Below, piece by piece: positions 47,175-56,155 of a stretch of 64,000 nt of DNA. The position numbers and the translations under genes were made by a program. This DNA comes from Acidobacteriota bacterium. Lineage in GTDB: Bacteria > Acidobacteriota > Thermoanaerobaculia > Multivoradales > Multivoraceae. How positions within the stretch are numbered: the stretch's first letter is position 1; each line of letters begins with the position of its first letter. The notes below the pieces were generated by a model. That model was not told the DNA's origin. It saw nothing but the letters and a program-made list of their open reading frames with translations, and searched no databases. The DNA is taken from positions 2,075,778-2,139,777 of the forward strand of contig JAPOWR010000001.1 in the NCBI GenBank assembly GCA_026707545.1, written 5' to 3'.

Positions 47175-48191
47175 ATGAGCACACGCTGCGAACAGATCCA
47201 CCTCGTCTCGCGCCCGGTCGCCGAGCCGGAAGCCGCGAACTTCGACCTCGTCGAGACCGACCTGCCGAGCGCCGGCGAAGGCCAGGCGCTCGTGCGCAAC
47301 GTGTACATGTCGGTCGACCCCTACATGCGTGGTCGGATGCGGGACATCAAGTCCTACACGCCGCCGTTTCAAATCGGCGCGCCGCTCGACGGCGGCGCCG
47401 TCGGGGTCGTCGAGGACTCGAACACGGACGCCCTGGCGCCCGGCGATCTGGTGTCGAGCCGCTTCGGCTGGCGCAGCCACTTCGCCGCCCACGCGGCGGA
47501 ACTCCAGAAGATCGAGACCCACGGCGCGCCGCTCTCCGCCTTCCTCGGCGTCCTCGGCATGCCGGGCATGACCGCCTACGTCGGCCTGCTCGACATCGGT
47601 GAACCGAAGGAGGGGGAGACGGTGTTCGTCTCGGCCGCCGCGGGCGCCGTCGGCAGCCTGGTCGGCCAGATCGCGAAGATCAAGGGCTGCCGGGCGGTCG
47701 GCAGTGCCGGATCGGCGGACAAGGTCGCCCACCTCGTCTCCGACCTCGGCTACGACGCCGCCTTCGACTACCACGGCGACCTGAACCGCAACCTCGCCGA
47801 CACCTGCCCGGACGGCATCGACGTCTACTTCGAGAACGTCGGCGGCCCGACCCTCGAAGCCGTCTTCCTGCACATGAACATGTTCGGCCGCATTCCCGTC
47901 TGCGGGATGATCGCCCACTACAACGACAAGGAACCGAGGCCCGGGCCGCGGACCCTCATCTCGATCATTCCGAAGCGCCTCAAGATGCAGGGCTTCATCG
48001 TCTCGGACCACATGGACCGCCGGGCCGACTTCGTCCGCGATGTCGCCGGCTGGATCGCGGAAGGCAAGGTCACCTACCGCGAGACGATCGTCTCCGGCAT
48101 CGAGAACGCCCCCGAAGCGTTCATGGGCCTCTTCCGCGGCGAGAACACCGGCAAGATGGTCGTCCAGATCAGCGAGGATCCGACGGCGTAG
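47175..48191 (+). CDS. NADP-dependent medium-chain oxidoreductase (LTB4 12-dehydrogenase/CurA-like)
   Basis: 338 residues, MDR without the zinc ligands. YMSVDPYMRGRM is the marker for the leukotriene B4 dehydrogenase/CurA branch, followed by LGMPGMTAYVGLLDIG, VFVSAAAGAVGSLVGQIAKI (NADP loop AAxGxxG) and GIDVYFENVGGPTLEAVF. These enzymes reduce the C=C bond of enones with NADPH. It is encoded 2 bp after the serine hydrolase, so both probably act on one route. Confidence 0.9.
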   Translation: MSTRCEQIHLVSRPVAEPEAANFDLVETDLPSAGEGQALVRNVYMSVDPYMRGRMRDIKSYTPPFQIGAPLDGGAVGVVEDSNTDALAPGDLVSSRFGWRSHFAAHAAELQKIETHGAPLSAFLGVLGMPGMTAYVGLLDIGEPKEGETVFVSAAAGAVGSLVGQIAKIKGCRAVGSAGSADKVAHLVSDLGYDAAFDYHGDLNRNLADTCPDGIDVYFENVGGPTLEAVFLHMNMFGRIPVCGMIAHYNDKEPRPGPRTLISIIPKRLKMQGFIVSDHMDRRADFVRDVAGWIAEGKVTYRETIVSGIENAPEAFMGLFRGENTGKMVVQISEDPTA

Positions 48192-48424
48192 CGCGGCGGC
48201 GGATCCTGTGTTGCACGCGCCTGCCGGGGAGGGCGCGAGGGGGCGGCCGCCCAGCGGTCGTTCGCGTTCTATCGGACGCTGAGGAGTGGGCGCTCACTTC
48301 TTCTTGGTCGGAGTTCACCGAAGTAGCAGAGAACACAGGTACTTGTAGGGAGTGACAGCGAAGGCGTATCCCCAAGACGGTCCCGTTTGTGGGCTGCGCA
48401 CTCAAACGGTGCCGGGGGCGCTAT

Positions 48425-49254
48425 TCAAGATGACTCCGCATCTCCGATCTTCGGCTTCAGGCGGCCGGCCTTCAACGCCTCCAACTTCTGGAGACGCTCT
48501 CCCAGCTGCTCGAAGCCAAGCACGTTGTGCTCGGGACAAAGGCTAAAGAGGAACTTGGCAGCGTCCATGGCCCCCTTCTTGTTGTTGGCCCCGCGAGAGC
48601 AAGCCACCACGTTCCTGTAGCCGTTGTCTCCCTTCGGACGAGACAGGACAAGTCGACAACGAAGGTGCGCTCGTTCAGCTCTTTGAGCGTGTAGAAGCAG
48701 CGGCCGCCTTCCCGTTCCAGTTGCCTGCCGCCGGGGGCGTCTGCGCCCCAGCTCTTCTCGATCCGTTTCTGAAGCCACTCCTTGACCTCGGCCTCGATCC
48801 ACCGCGCCACGCGCCCGGCCAGCCGGATCGGCGCTGGGAAGCGGCCCTCGGCCGACCAGCGGTAGATCGTGCTCCGCCCCAGGCTCGTCCGGGCCTGCAC
48901 CTCCGAGATCCGCAGGAGGCGGATCGCCGGCTCCGCCGGCCGCTCCGCCCCCGCTCCTCTCCCGCTCGTCGTTCTGGACCCCCGCAGCGGCGCCCGGCGT
49001 CGTCGGGCGACGGGCGGGGCGCGCGCACCGTCCGCCCCGTCGGGATCGTCGATGACGCCAGGACCCGGTCCGCCGTCCTGAGCGACACCGAACGGCCCGG
49101 CGCGATCTGGCGCAGCAGGCCCGGGTCGCCCACCGCCAGCGTACCGAGCGTCGTCGGCGCCATGCCCGTGTCGTCGAGAATCCCGCTGACCCGCGTGTTG
49201 AACTACTCCTCCAGCGTTGCCGTTCCACTGCCGTTCCAGCCGCGTCATGCCCAT
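48425..49254 (-). pseudogene. Frameshifted HTH / AlpA-like regulator gene
   Basis: Pieces of a plausible regulator appear in different frames. Near 49200-49060: GILDDTGMAPTTLGTLAVGD and LLRQIAPGRSVSLRTADRVL, like an HTH segment with a following helix. In a second frame near 48930-48750: RLLRISEVQARTSLGRSTIY and RWSAEGRFPAPIRLAGRVAR, the AlpA/excisionase-type winged helix. A further change near 48645 gives GDNGYRNVVACSRGANNKKG and a natural-looking end. At least two frame changes are needed, so the gene seems broken. It marks the left edge of the accessory island. AlpA-type regulators are common on integrated elements. Confidence 0.5.
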
Positions 49255-49729
49255 AACGGTGAAGCGGTGATTCCAAGGGAGTCAACTCTTGGGAAGTCTC
49301 CTAAGTGTCTCTGGTGTATATAGTTATCCCAAGTTGTCCCGGGGCTTTGGCCGCCGCCACTCGCATGGCAGAGCACCTGCGCGGGGCGCCAGGGGAGGCG
49401 ATGCGAAGGGGGGATTGATTCCGGCCAAACGGCCGAGACCGGGAGCGGTCGATGGGGGAAACGAGCCAGGCGGCGTAGTCAGGAGGTCCACGTTCTTCGA
49501 GGTTTGGATGTCGATACCGGGGAAGCTGGGGAACGGCACTTCCAACCTGAACTCTCTCGGAAGGTCGCTCCGCGCCAGCAACTGCGGCCAACAGCGGGCC
49601 GGGAGCGGGCGCGGCGGACCAACGAAGCGCGCGCGGACCGGTAGCTTTCCGGGTAGCGCCTTGCGATCCGATCAGTACAGCAGAATCCAACCGCGTGAGT
49701 GGACAGCCGCAGAAGACCGAGGAGACCGT
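49255..49729. other. 475-bp gap at the left edge of the island
   Basis: No supported gene. The stretch 49287-49340 is AT-richer than its surroundings (TGGTGTATATAGTTATCCC) and holds TTGGGA at 49289-49294 and TATATA at 49317-49322, 22 bp apart, which is too wide for a standard promoter. TTGGGA is also mirrored by TCCCAA at 49327-49332. It probably contains the promoter of the sigma-like gene; I cannot place it. Confidence 0.35.
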
Positions 49730-50512
49730 ATGGTCCGACCATTGACCAAACGCACCCGGACGGGAGCGCTGTACACGCGGCCCCCGGAGATCGAAATCGA
49801 GATCAGGGCCGCGCTGCGGGAAGACTGGAGGACCCTACGCCGGCGCCTGGAGATTACGGACGGCAGATCGGCGGAGCACGTCGGCTCCGAATGTCTGGTT
49901 CATCTCCTTCGGGACGCACACCGGAAAGGGGATGATCGCCGCATGGGCGCGGTACTGCAGGTTCTGCTCGGTCGCTGCGAGGCGACCCTCAAGTCGACGA
50001 TCCCGGAGTCGGAACCCGGCGCCGGTGAAATGCGGGAAGCGGTGCTGGGAAGATTCACCGAGCTGCTTGCCCGCGGCTGCGTTGGTGAGCGGCCGGAGGA
50101 GCTGGACTTCTACGAGTGCAGATTCAATCGAGCCTTTCAGACCCTGCGCTTCGATGTTGTGGATCGTGAACGTCGACGTCTGGGGCGAAGAGTGCAAGTG
50201 CCACGGGCGGATGACGGGGACGGGCTCCCGCTCTCGGAGGAAGAGGGGCTCGCGCTCCTGTCCGAGGCGGGCCGGACACCGCCGACGCAGGAGCAGAGCG
50301 CACTTCTCGAGAAAGTCAAGGAAGCAATCGAGGCGTTGCCGGCGGACGAACGTAACGCGTTCGTTCTCTGCCGCTTGTACCGCTACAAGGCGGAGTCTAT
50401 AGATCCGGCCGAGACCACGGCCGCCGTGCTTTGCGGGTGCACCGGCCGCACAATTCGAAACCGCCTGTCGCGGGCAGAGACGAAACTATGGCGATCGAAG
50501 GAGAAGTCATGA
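49730..50512 (+). CDS. Sigma-70-like (ECF-type) transcription factor
   Basis: 260 residues. The middle resembles sigma region 2 (LLARGCVGERPEELDFYECR, FNRAFQTLRFDVVDRERRRL), and the last 70 residues resemble region 4 with its helix-turn-helix: KEAIEALPADERNAFVLCRL, then CGCTGRTIRNRLSRAETKLW. GGAG lies 6 bp before the ATG. The longer upstream frame is low-complexity and not used. Its stop overlaps the next ATG by 4 bp (ATGA). It likely controls this island; no partner anti-sigma factor is recognised. Confidence 0.65.
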   Translation: MVRPLTKRTRTGALYTRPPEIEIEIRAALREDWRTLRRRLEITDGRSAEHVGSECLVHLLRDAHRKGDDRRMGAVLQVLLGRCEATLKSTIPESEPGAGEMREAVLGRFTELLARGCVGERPEELDFYECRFNRAFQTLRFDVVDRERRRLGRRVQVPRADDGDGLPLSEEEGLALLSEAGRTPPTQEQSALLEKVKEAIEALPADERNAFVLCRLYRYKAESIDPAETTAAVLCGCTGRTIRNRLSRAETKLWRSKEKS

Positions 50513-51162
50513 AGCCGATGCCATCCCTTGGCGCACAGCGGCGCGAGGCGCTCTACGCGCTCGCGATGGCCGAGAACATGCCGGATGCGGCCGTGCTCGA
50601 CGAGATCGTGCGTCGATATCCACAGTTCTCGCGCGAACTGACGGAGTTCGCCGTGGAGCTTGCGCTTGAATCCCTCGTCGAGGGTGCGGCGGACGGGCCG
50701 TCGGCCGATCCAACCACGGTGAGCCCGGCGGTGTCTCGGGCCATGAGCTTGTTCCACAATCGCCTGTATGCCTTGCGCCAGGCGGGCGAAGCGGCGGTGG
50801 CAAAGTCTGCGCCGTCGTACGCTTTCATGGAGAATCCGTTGCTGGATCTGGACCGCCGGGAACTCCGAGCGGTGGCCAGGGGGATCGGTGGCAGCACGAT
50901 GCTGGTCGTCAAACTGCGCGATCGGCTGATCGATCCGAACACGATCCCGGACCGTTTCAAGCGCCGCGTGTCGGACGAACTCGAGATACCGGTCGAAGTG
51001 CTGACCGCGCACCTGGAGGCCAGCCCGACGGAGACACAGGGAAGCCGCCAGTTCTACAAGGCCGACCATCGGCCCAAGCAAGGTGGGCGCCAGAGCTTCG
51101 CGGACGCCGTGAGAAGTTCGGGCCTGACGGACGAACAGCAGCGGCATCTCCTGAGTCTTTGA
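50509..51162 (+). CDS. Unknown protein coupled to the sigma-like factor
   Basis: 217 residues with no family I recognise. It is soluble and largely helical by appearance (REALYALAMAENMPDAAVLD, ELTEFAVELALESLVEGAAD), with RRVSDELEIPVEVLTAHLEA resembling a helix-turn-helix near residues 160-180. AAGGAG precedes the ATG and the start overlaps the sigma stop by 4 bp. The position between a sigma-like factor and an ImmA-type peptidase resembles arrangements in which such a peptidase cleaves a regulator, so it may be an anti-sigma or repressor substrate. Inference only. Confidence 0.6.
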   Translation: MKPMPSLGAQRREALYALAMAENMPDAAVLDEIVRRYPQFSRELTEFAVELALESLVEGAADGPSADPTTVSPAVSRAMSLFHNRLYALRQAGEAAVAKSAPSYAFMENPLLDLDRRELRAVARGIGGSTMLVVKLRDRLIDPNTIPDRFKRRVSDELEIPVEVLTAHLEASPTETQGSRQFYKADHRPKQGGRQSFADAVRSSGLTDEQQRHLLSL

Positions 51163-51165
51163 TCC

Positions 51166-54100
51166 GTGGATGGTTTCGAGCCGGTCCGCGCGGCGGCCAA
51201 CCGCCTCCACGAGGCGGTCCTGTCCATCGGTTGCGATCCGGTTGATCCAATGGCCCTCGTCACAACCGCAATCGACCATCTGGACCTCGAGTTGGCCTAC
51301 GTGCCCGAGGGGGATCCGGCCCTCAAGAGCGCGAAAGCGCTGTTCGACGAGCAGAGCGGAACGATCTGCTGCGAGGCGTCGGGGTCGGCGTGTGACCGAG
51401 CGCTTCTGGTGGCGCACGAGATCGGTCATGCGGAGCTCCACGCTCGTTCGTCCAGCTGCGGCGCAGGCGACATCGACCCTTCCCGATCGACCGAGATGGC
51501 GCCGGTGGGGTTGCAGCGGGTCGAGGACTACGGCGCCCGCGAGCGCAGAGAGCTGCAGGCCGACGTATTCGCCCGCGAGTTCCTGCTGCCGCGGACCACG
51601 GCTGAGCGGCTTCACATGGAAGATGGTCTCGGTGCAACTCGAATCGCCCGTCTAACCGGGCTACCGCTCGCGCTCGTGCGCCAGCAGCTCTTCGACGCGC
51701 TCCTGCTCCCACGACCATCGACACCAGCGGAGCCAACCGCTCCGACTTTCCCTCCCCTCCCGGACGCATCCCAAGCGGGTGCGGTGGCGCACCGTGGGAG
51801 TCCTTTTCTCCTCGAGGCCGGTCCCGGAACAGGCAAGACGCTGGCCCTGGTGGAGCGCGTCAGTTCGCTCCTCGCTGAAGGGATCGACCCCGCCGCCATT
51901 CTTGTCGTGACCTTCTCGAACCGGGCCGCCGGCGAACTCGTGGAGCGTTTGGCGCGCGCCAACGCGGAGGCGGCCCCGCGACTCTGGATCGGCACGATCC
52001 ATGCCTTTGGACTCGATCTGATGCGCCGCCACCACGATCGTCTCGGCCTTCCACCCGCTCCCACGCTGTTCGACCGCAGCGACGCGATCGAGATCCTGCA
52101 GGAAAAGCTGCCGACGCTGCCACTGGTCCACTACCGCAACCTCTGGGATCCGGCGCTGGTCCTCCGGGAGATCGTTGCGGCAATCTCCAGGGCCAAGGAC
52201 GAGCTCGCGGACCCTGCGCGATACCGGTCGCTGGCCGAAGCAATGCTGGCATCGGCAACCGACAGCGAGGGACGGGCGGCGGCCGAGAAGTGTCTTGAAA
52301 TCGCTGGCATCTACGAGATCTACGAAGAGGCCCTGCGTGAGAGGGACGGGGTCGACTTCGGGGACCTGGTCATGCGGCCGGCGCAGCTTCTCGAGTCGGA
52401 ACCGGGCATCGCGCAGGCTACACGGCTTCGCCACCGGCACGTGCTGGTTGACGAGTACCAGGATGTCAACCGTGCGAGCGCGCGCCTGCTGCGCGCGGTC
52501 GCGGGCGACGGGAATCGCTTGTGGGTCGTTGGTGATGCGCGCCAATCGATCTACAGGTTCCGGGGCGCGTCGGGGTCGAACCTGGCCCACTTCGCGACCG
52601 ACTACCCCTCCGCCGTTCGCGCTCGACTCGACGTGAACTATCGTTCGGCCGAACCCATCGTCGAGACCTTGGTGTCGGTGGCGTCTCGCATGGGCGCGTC
52701 GGAGGGGATGCTTCCGCTTGAGCTCAGGGCGCATCGGGACCGCCGTCCGGCAACATTGCGGATCCACCGACATGAGACCCCTGACGATGAGGCCGCCGGC
52801 GTGGCGGCCAGCGTGAGGGAACTCGAGGATGCCGGAGTGGCCTTGCGCCGGCAGGCGGTGCTCTGCCGCTCGAACAACCGCCTGAACGACTTCGCCGCGG
52901 CTCTCGAGGAGCGGGGTATAGCGGTGCTGCATCTCGGAAGTCTGTTCGAGCGCGAGGAGGTGCGCGATCTGCTGGCGCTCCTGAGTCTCGCCGTGGATCG
53001 CTTCGGGGACGCGCTTGTGCGCGTCGCCTCGATGCCCGGCTACGACGTGAGCCTGCAGGATGTCCACGCCGCCACCCGCCATCTGCGGTCAAACGGAGGA
53101 TGGGCCCTGACGGCGCTGGAGTCGCTCGCGGAAGCCGACTGCGTCTCGGACGCGGGCGCCGCGGGTTTCAGGCGGCTTGCCGAAGACCTCACCGGGCTGA
53201 ACCCGAGAGGCTCGGCGTGGGGGTTCCTGTCGTCCTACCTGCTCGACCGGACGGACTTCGTCCGCAGGCTGGCCCGTGCGACGACCGTGACGGAGAGGAT
53301 GCGCGCCGTTGCCGTGTGGCAGTTCCTGAACTTCGTGCGGGAGCGGAGCCCGGCCGGATCGGGGCTGCCGATCCGGCGCACCCTCGACCGCGTCCGCCAA
53401 CTCGTTCTTCTCGCCGAGGAGCGCGATCTGCGGCAGGTTCCGGCCGCGGCCCTCCACCTCGATGCCGTGCGTCTGATGACGGTACACGGAAGCAAGGGAC
53501 TCGAGTTCGACGCCGTTCACGTTCCGGGACTCACGAGCGCGAGCTTTCCGACCTCGAACCGCGGGCAGCGGTGCCCGCCTCCGCCGGGCATGATCGACGG
53601 TACGGGGGGTCTTTCCGTCAAAGAAGAGTTCAAGCGATCACATGTGCACGAGGAGCAATGTCTGTTCTTCGTGGCGCTGTCTCGTGCGAGGAGCCATGTG
53701 CGCCTGCATCTGGCGCGGAAGCAGGCGAACGGAAGGAATCGCTCGCCGTCGGAGTTCCTGGGATGGCTTCCCTCAGGCCTGTTTCGCGAGGCCGGGCCGT
53801 CAGCAGCCCTTCCATCGCGACCCGGCACGGCGCGCCCGAGCACGATCGAGGTAACGCGCGGGTGCGATTGGAGCGTCACGGACAGGGGCCTTCGCGCCTA
53901 CGAGAAGTGTCCGCGCCGTTTCTTCTACAAACACATCCTCGGGCTTGGTGGCGCGTGGAAGGCTACGGCGTTTTCGCGCACTCATTTCTGCCTCCATCGA
54001 TTCATCGACTGGATCGGCGAGGCGCGGCGACGGCGGGAACCGACGCTCGCGGAGGCCGAGGCTGCGCTCGAGGAGATCTGGAAGGCGCGCGGACCGATCG

Positions 54101-54591
54101 AGCACGCGTTCTGTGACGACTACCGACGGTTGGCGTCACGCCTGGTTGCGGCCCTCGTTCGAGCAGGCGCGGGACGACGTCCCGTCGAGCCTCGACCTCT
54201 CGCGTTTGACCTGCCGAACGGTCGCGTGATTGTGGAACCGTCCGAGCTCGCCGAGTTGCCCGACGGGACGATGGCCCTGCGACGCATTCGGACCGGGAAG
54301 AAGCGCGTCGATGAGTACGACCGCCTCAGATACGCCCTGTACCAGTTCGCCGCCGACGCCCAGTTCGGCGATGCGGCTGTGGTCGACGCGCTTCACTTGA
54401 CGGACGAAACCGCCGAGCGCGTGACGCTCACCAAGAGAAAACTGACCTTCCGCCGCACCAAGACCGACCGGATGCTCGGCCAGATCGCCGCCGGATCGTT
54501 CCCGCCCAATCCGGACGGGGTGGTCTGCCCGCGCTGCCCGTATTTCTTCATCTGCCCGTCGATACCGCCGGGGGCACTCGCGCTGCCCTGA
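51166..54591 (+). CDS. ImmA/IrrE peptidase - UvrD-type helicase - Fe-S nuclease-like fusion
   Basis: 1141 residues, three parts. Residues 1-180: ImmA/IrrE zinc peptidase with HEIGH at 83-87 and LQADVFAREFLLP supplying the third ligand. Residues about 205-880: UvrD/PcrA superfamily 1 helicase with AGPGTGKT (217-224), VVTFSNRAAGEL, GTIHAFGLDL, DEYQD (428-432), GDARQSIYRFRG, LDVNYRS, MTVHGSKGLEFD and FVALSRAR. Residues about 900-1141: AddB/Cas4-like nuclease fold with one Cys in YEKCPRRFFYKH (about 915) and three in VCPRCPYFFICP, enough for a 4Fe-4S cluster. The usual D...(D/E)xK residues are not seen (ELAELPDGTMALRRIRTGKK), so cleavage activity is doubtful. GTG start 3 bp after the previous stop. 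Confidence 0.85.
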   Translation: MDGFEPVRAAANRLHEAVLSIGCDPVDPMALVTTAIDHLDLELAYVPEGDPALKSAKALFDEQSGTICCEASGSACDRALLVAHEIGHAELHARSSSCGAGDIDPSRSTEMAPVGLQRVEDYGARERRELQADVFAREFLLPRTTAERLHMEDGLGATRIARLTGLPLALVRQQLFDALLLPRPSTPAEPTAPTFPPLPDASQAGAVAHRGSPFLLEAGPGTGKTLALVERVSSLLAEGIDPAAILVVTFSNRAAGELVERLARANAEAAPRLWIGTIHAFGLDLMRRHHDRLGLPPAPTLFDRSDAIEILQEKLPTLPLVHYRNLWDPALVLREIVAAISRAKDELADPARYRSLAEAMLASATDSEGRAAAEKCLEIAGIYEIYEEALRERDGVDFGDLVMRPAQLLESEPGIAQATRLRHRHVLVDEYQDVNRASARLLRAVAGDGNRLWVVGDARQSIYRFRGASGSNLAHFATDYPSAVRARLDVNYRSAEPIVETLVSVASRMGASEGMLPLELRAHRDRRPATLRIHRHETPDDEAAGVAASVRELEDAGVALRRQAVLCRSNNRLNDFAAALEERGIAVLHLGSLFEREEVRDLLALLSLAVDRFGDALVRVASMPGYDVSLQDVHAATRHLRSNGGWALTALESLAEADCVSDAGAAGFRRLAEDLTGLNPRGSAWGFLSSYLLDRTDFVRRLARATTVTERMRAVAVWQFLNFVRERSPAGSGLPIRRTLDRVRQLVLLAEERDLRQVPAAALHLDAVRLMTVHGSKGLEFDAVHVPGLTSASFPTSNRGQRCPPPPGMIDGTGGLSVKEEFKRSHVHEEQCLFFVALSRARSHVRLHLARKQANGRNRSPSEFLGWLPSGLFREAGPSAALPSRPGTARPSTIEVTRGCDWSVTDRGLRAYEKCPRRFFYKHILGLGGAWKATAFSRTHFCLHRFIDWIGEARRRREPTLAEAEAALEEIWKARGPIEHAFCDDYRRLASRLVAALVRAGAGRRPVEPRPLAFDLPNGRVIVEPSELAELPDGTMALRRIRTGKKRVDEYDRLRYALYQFAADAQFGDAAVVDALHLTDETAERVTLTKRKLTFRRTKTDRMLGQIAAGSFPPNPDGVVCPRCPYFFICPSIPPGALALP

Positions 54592-54693
54592 ACCCGCCCG
54601 TGGCCCTTCTTTCCGGGTTCGGCCTCCAGATCCGATTAGTCACGTAGAACGAGCGGGGCATGGTGCCCCTTGCTCGAATCGACGGAGGAGTCT

Positions 54694-55206
54694 ATGAAAA
54701 CCATCGACGTGTTCTATCAGGCCGAGGGACTCGGCGAGGTCAAGCATCTCGAGATCGAGACGGACGCCACCTTCGCAGTGCTCAAGGCGCGCTTGGCCGA
54801 GAAGCACGGCTTCGGCCTCGACATTCTGGTCTTTCTCGAAGACGAGGACGATTCGGTCGCCGAGCTCGCGAAGATCGCGGAGCACGCGACGCCGCAGGGA
54901 TTGAAGATACATCTGCACCGCCTTCGCCAGGTGAAGGTGACCGTCACTTTCAACGGAAAGACGGTGGAGCGTCATTTCGGTCCGAGCGCCACGGTCGCCC
55001 GGGTCAAACGGTGGGCGGCCGAGAAGGAGTTCGGCCTGTCCGCCGAAGAAGCCGGAGAACATGTGCTGCAAATCGAGGGGACGCATGAGCGCCCCAGTCC
55101 GGGAACGCACGTAGGGGCGCTGAACGGCGACAAGGTGCGTGATGTGGTGGCCTTCGATCTCGTTCCGGACGAGCGCGTGCAGGGTGCGCCGCGGGGGTTC
55201 GCGTGA
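54694..55206 (+). CDS. Ubiquitin-like protein with two beta-grasp domains
   Basis: 170 residues. Two related halves: residues 1-77 ([20 protein letters not shown], then a helix [14 protein letters not shown]) and 79-157 ([20 protein letters not shown], then [14 protein letters not shown], ending [15 protein letters not shown]). The strand-strand-helix-strand pattern is that of multi-ubiquitin-type bacterial Ubl proteins. The C-terminus reads QGAPRGFA, not Gly-Gly, so it would need trimming or use an unusual tail. GGAGGAG lies 3 bp before the ATG. E2, JAB and E1 genes follow directly, so it is the probable tag of the system. Confidence 0.75.
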   Translation: MKTIDVFYQAEGLGEVKHLEIETDATFAVLKARLAEKHGFGLDILVFLEDEDDSVAELAKIAEHATPQGLKIHLHRLRQVKVTVTFNGKTVERHFGPSATVARVKRWAAEKEFGLSAEEAGEHVLQIEGTHERPSPGTHVGALNGDKVRDVVAFDLVPDERVQGAPRGFA

Positions 55207-55676
55207 AGGGTCCGGACCAACGCGCTTTCGAGGCGGACGTGGCCAAGGCCGCGTTCCGCCTCGGTGAGACCGAGGGTCGCTGGCGACTGGTCGGGACCGA
55301 CTGGCCGTACGCCTTCATGGCCGTTACCGCCAAGGATGACCGCGAATACGCTCTGCGCCTGGACTGCAGCGGCTACCCGCAAGCGGAGCCGACCGGCGGT
55401 CCGTGGGACATGGCCCGGAACGAGGTGTTGGCCTTCGATCAATGGCCGCGTGGGCAGGGGGGGAGAGTGTCGGCGGTCTTTCGGACCGGCTGGAAGCACG
55501 GCACGGCGCTTTACCTGCCCTGTGACCGCGAGAGCATCGCTGGGCACCCCAACTGGCGGCAGGAGATGCCGTCCAAGATCTGGCGTCCGGCTGAGGGAAT
55601 CGTTCAATACCTGGAGATTGTGCATGACCTACTCCATTGCCGGGACTATGTGCCGCGTTCTGGCACCGCGGCATAG
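55203..55676 (+). CDS. E2-like (UBC-fold) protein
   Basis: 157 residues. [19 protein letters not shown] looks like the YP...P turn of E2 enzymes, [16 protein letters not shown] carries a Cys (C107) and the HPN tripeptide, and [16 protein letters not shown] is the C-terminal helix. This agrees with prokaryotic E2-like families that accompany bacterial Ubl/E1/JAB operons. The likely active Cys is C107; C146 is the alternative. The GTG start overlaps the Ubl stop by 4 bp (GTGA). It should accept the tag from the E1 by thioester exchange. Confidence 0.7.
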   Translation: MKGPDQRAFEADVAKAAFRLGETEGRWRLVGTDWPYAFMAVTAKDDREYALRLDCSGYPQAEPTGGPWDMARNEVLAFDQWPRGQGGRVSAVFRTGWKHGTALYLPCDRESIAGHPNWRQEMPSKIWRPAEGIVQYLEIVHDLLHCRDYVPRSGTAA

Positions 55677-56142
55677 GCTGTCCTGTTCGTGGCTTGTGTG
55701 GCGGCGGCTGTGCCGACGGCTGCGCGAACGCGGGTTGGGCCGGTCGCGCGAAAGCGGTGCCTTCCTGATTGGACAGCGGCAGGGCGGGCGCGCGCGGATC
55801 TTGGATTTCGTGCTCTACGACGACCTGGATCCGCACTGCCTCGACCAGGGGTTGGTGCGGTTCGACGGGCGCTACTTCGGGGAACTCTGGGCGATCTGCA
55901 AGGCTCGCGGAGTAAGCGTGGTCGCAGACGTCCACGTCCATCCCGGCGGTGCGGGCCAGAGCACGCTGGACCGCGAGCATCCAATGATCTCGCTCCCCGG
56001 TCATCTGTCCCTGATTCTTCCGCGCTTTGCCGCCCGGCCCGTCCGTCGCCGCGACATGGGCATCTATCGGTACCTGGGCGGCAAACGGTGGGACACCGTT
56101 CCGGCATCCGAGCGAAGGTCCTTCTTCCATATCGGGCTCTAG
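55648..56142 (+). CDS. JAB/MPN (JAMM) metalloprotease
   Basis: 164 residues from this ATG. JAMM motif complete: Glu35 in RESGAFLIG, His96 and His98 in DVHVHPGG, Ser105 and Asp108 in QSTLD. These bind zinc and cut isopeptide or peptide bonds after Ubl tails. The start is not certain: ATG 55648 or ATG 55624 (both overlap the end of the E2 gene) or a later GTG; all keep the catalytic residues. It likely matures the Ubl C-terminus or removes the tag from targets. Confidence 0.8.
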   Translation: MCRVLAPRHRLSCSWLVWRRLCRRLRERGLGRSRESGAFLIGQRQGGRARILDFVLYDDLDPHCLDQGLVRFDGRYFGELWAICKARGVSVVADVHVHPGGAGQSTLDREHPMISLPGHLSLILPRFAARPVRRRDMGIYRYLGGKRWDTVPASERRSFFHIGL

Positions 56143-56155
56143 GGGAACACGGTTG

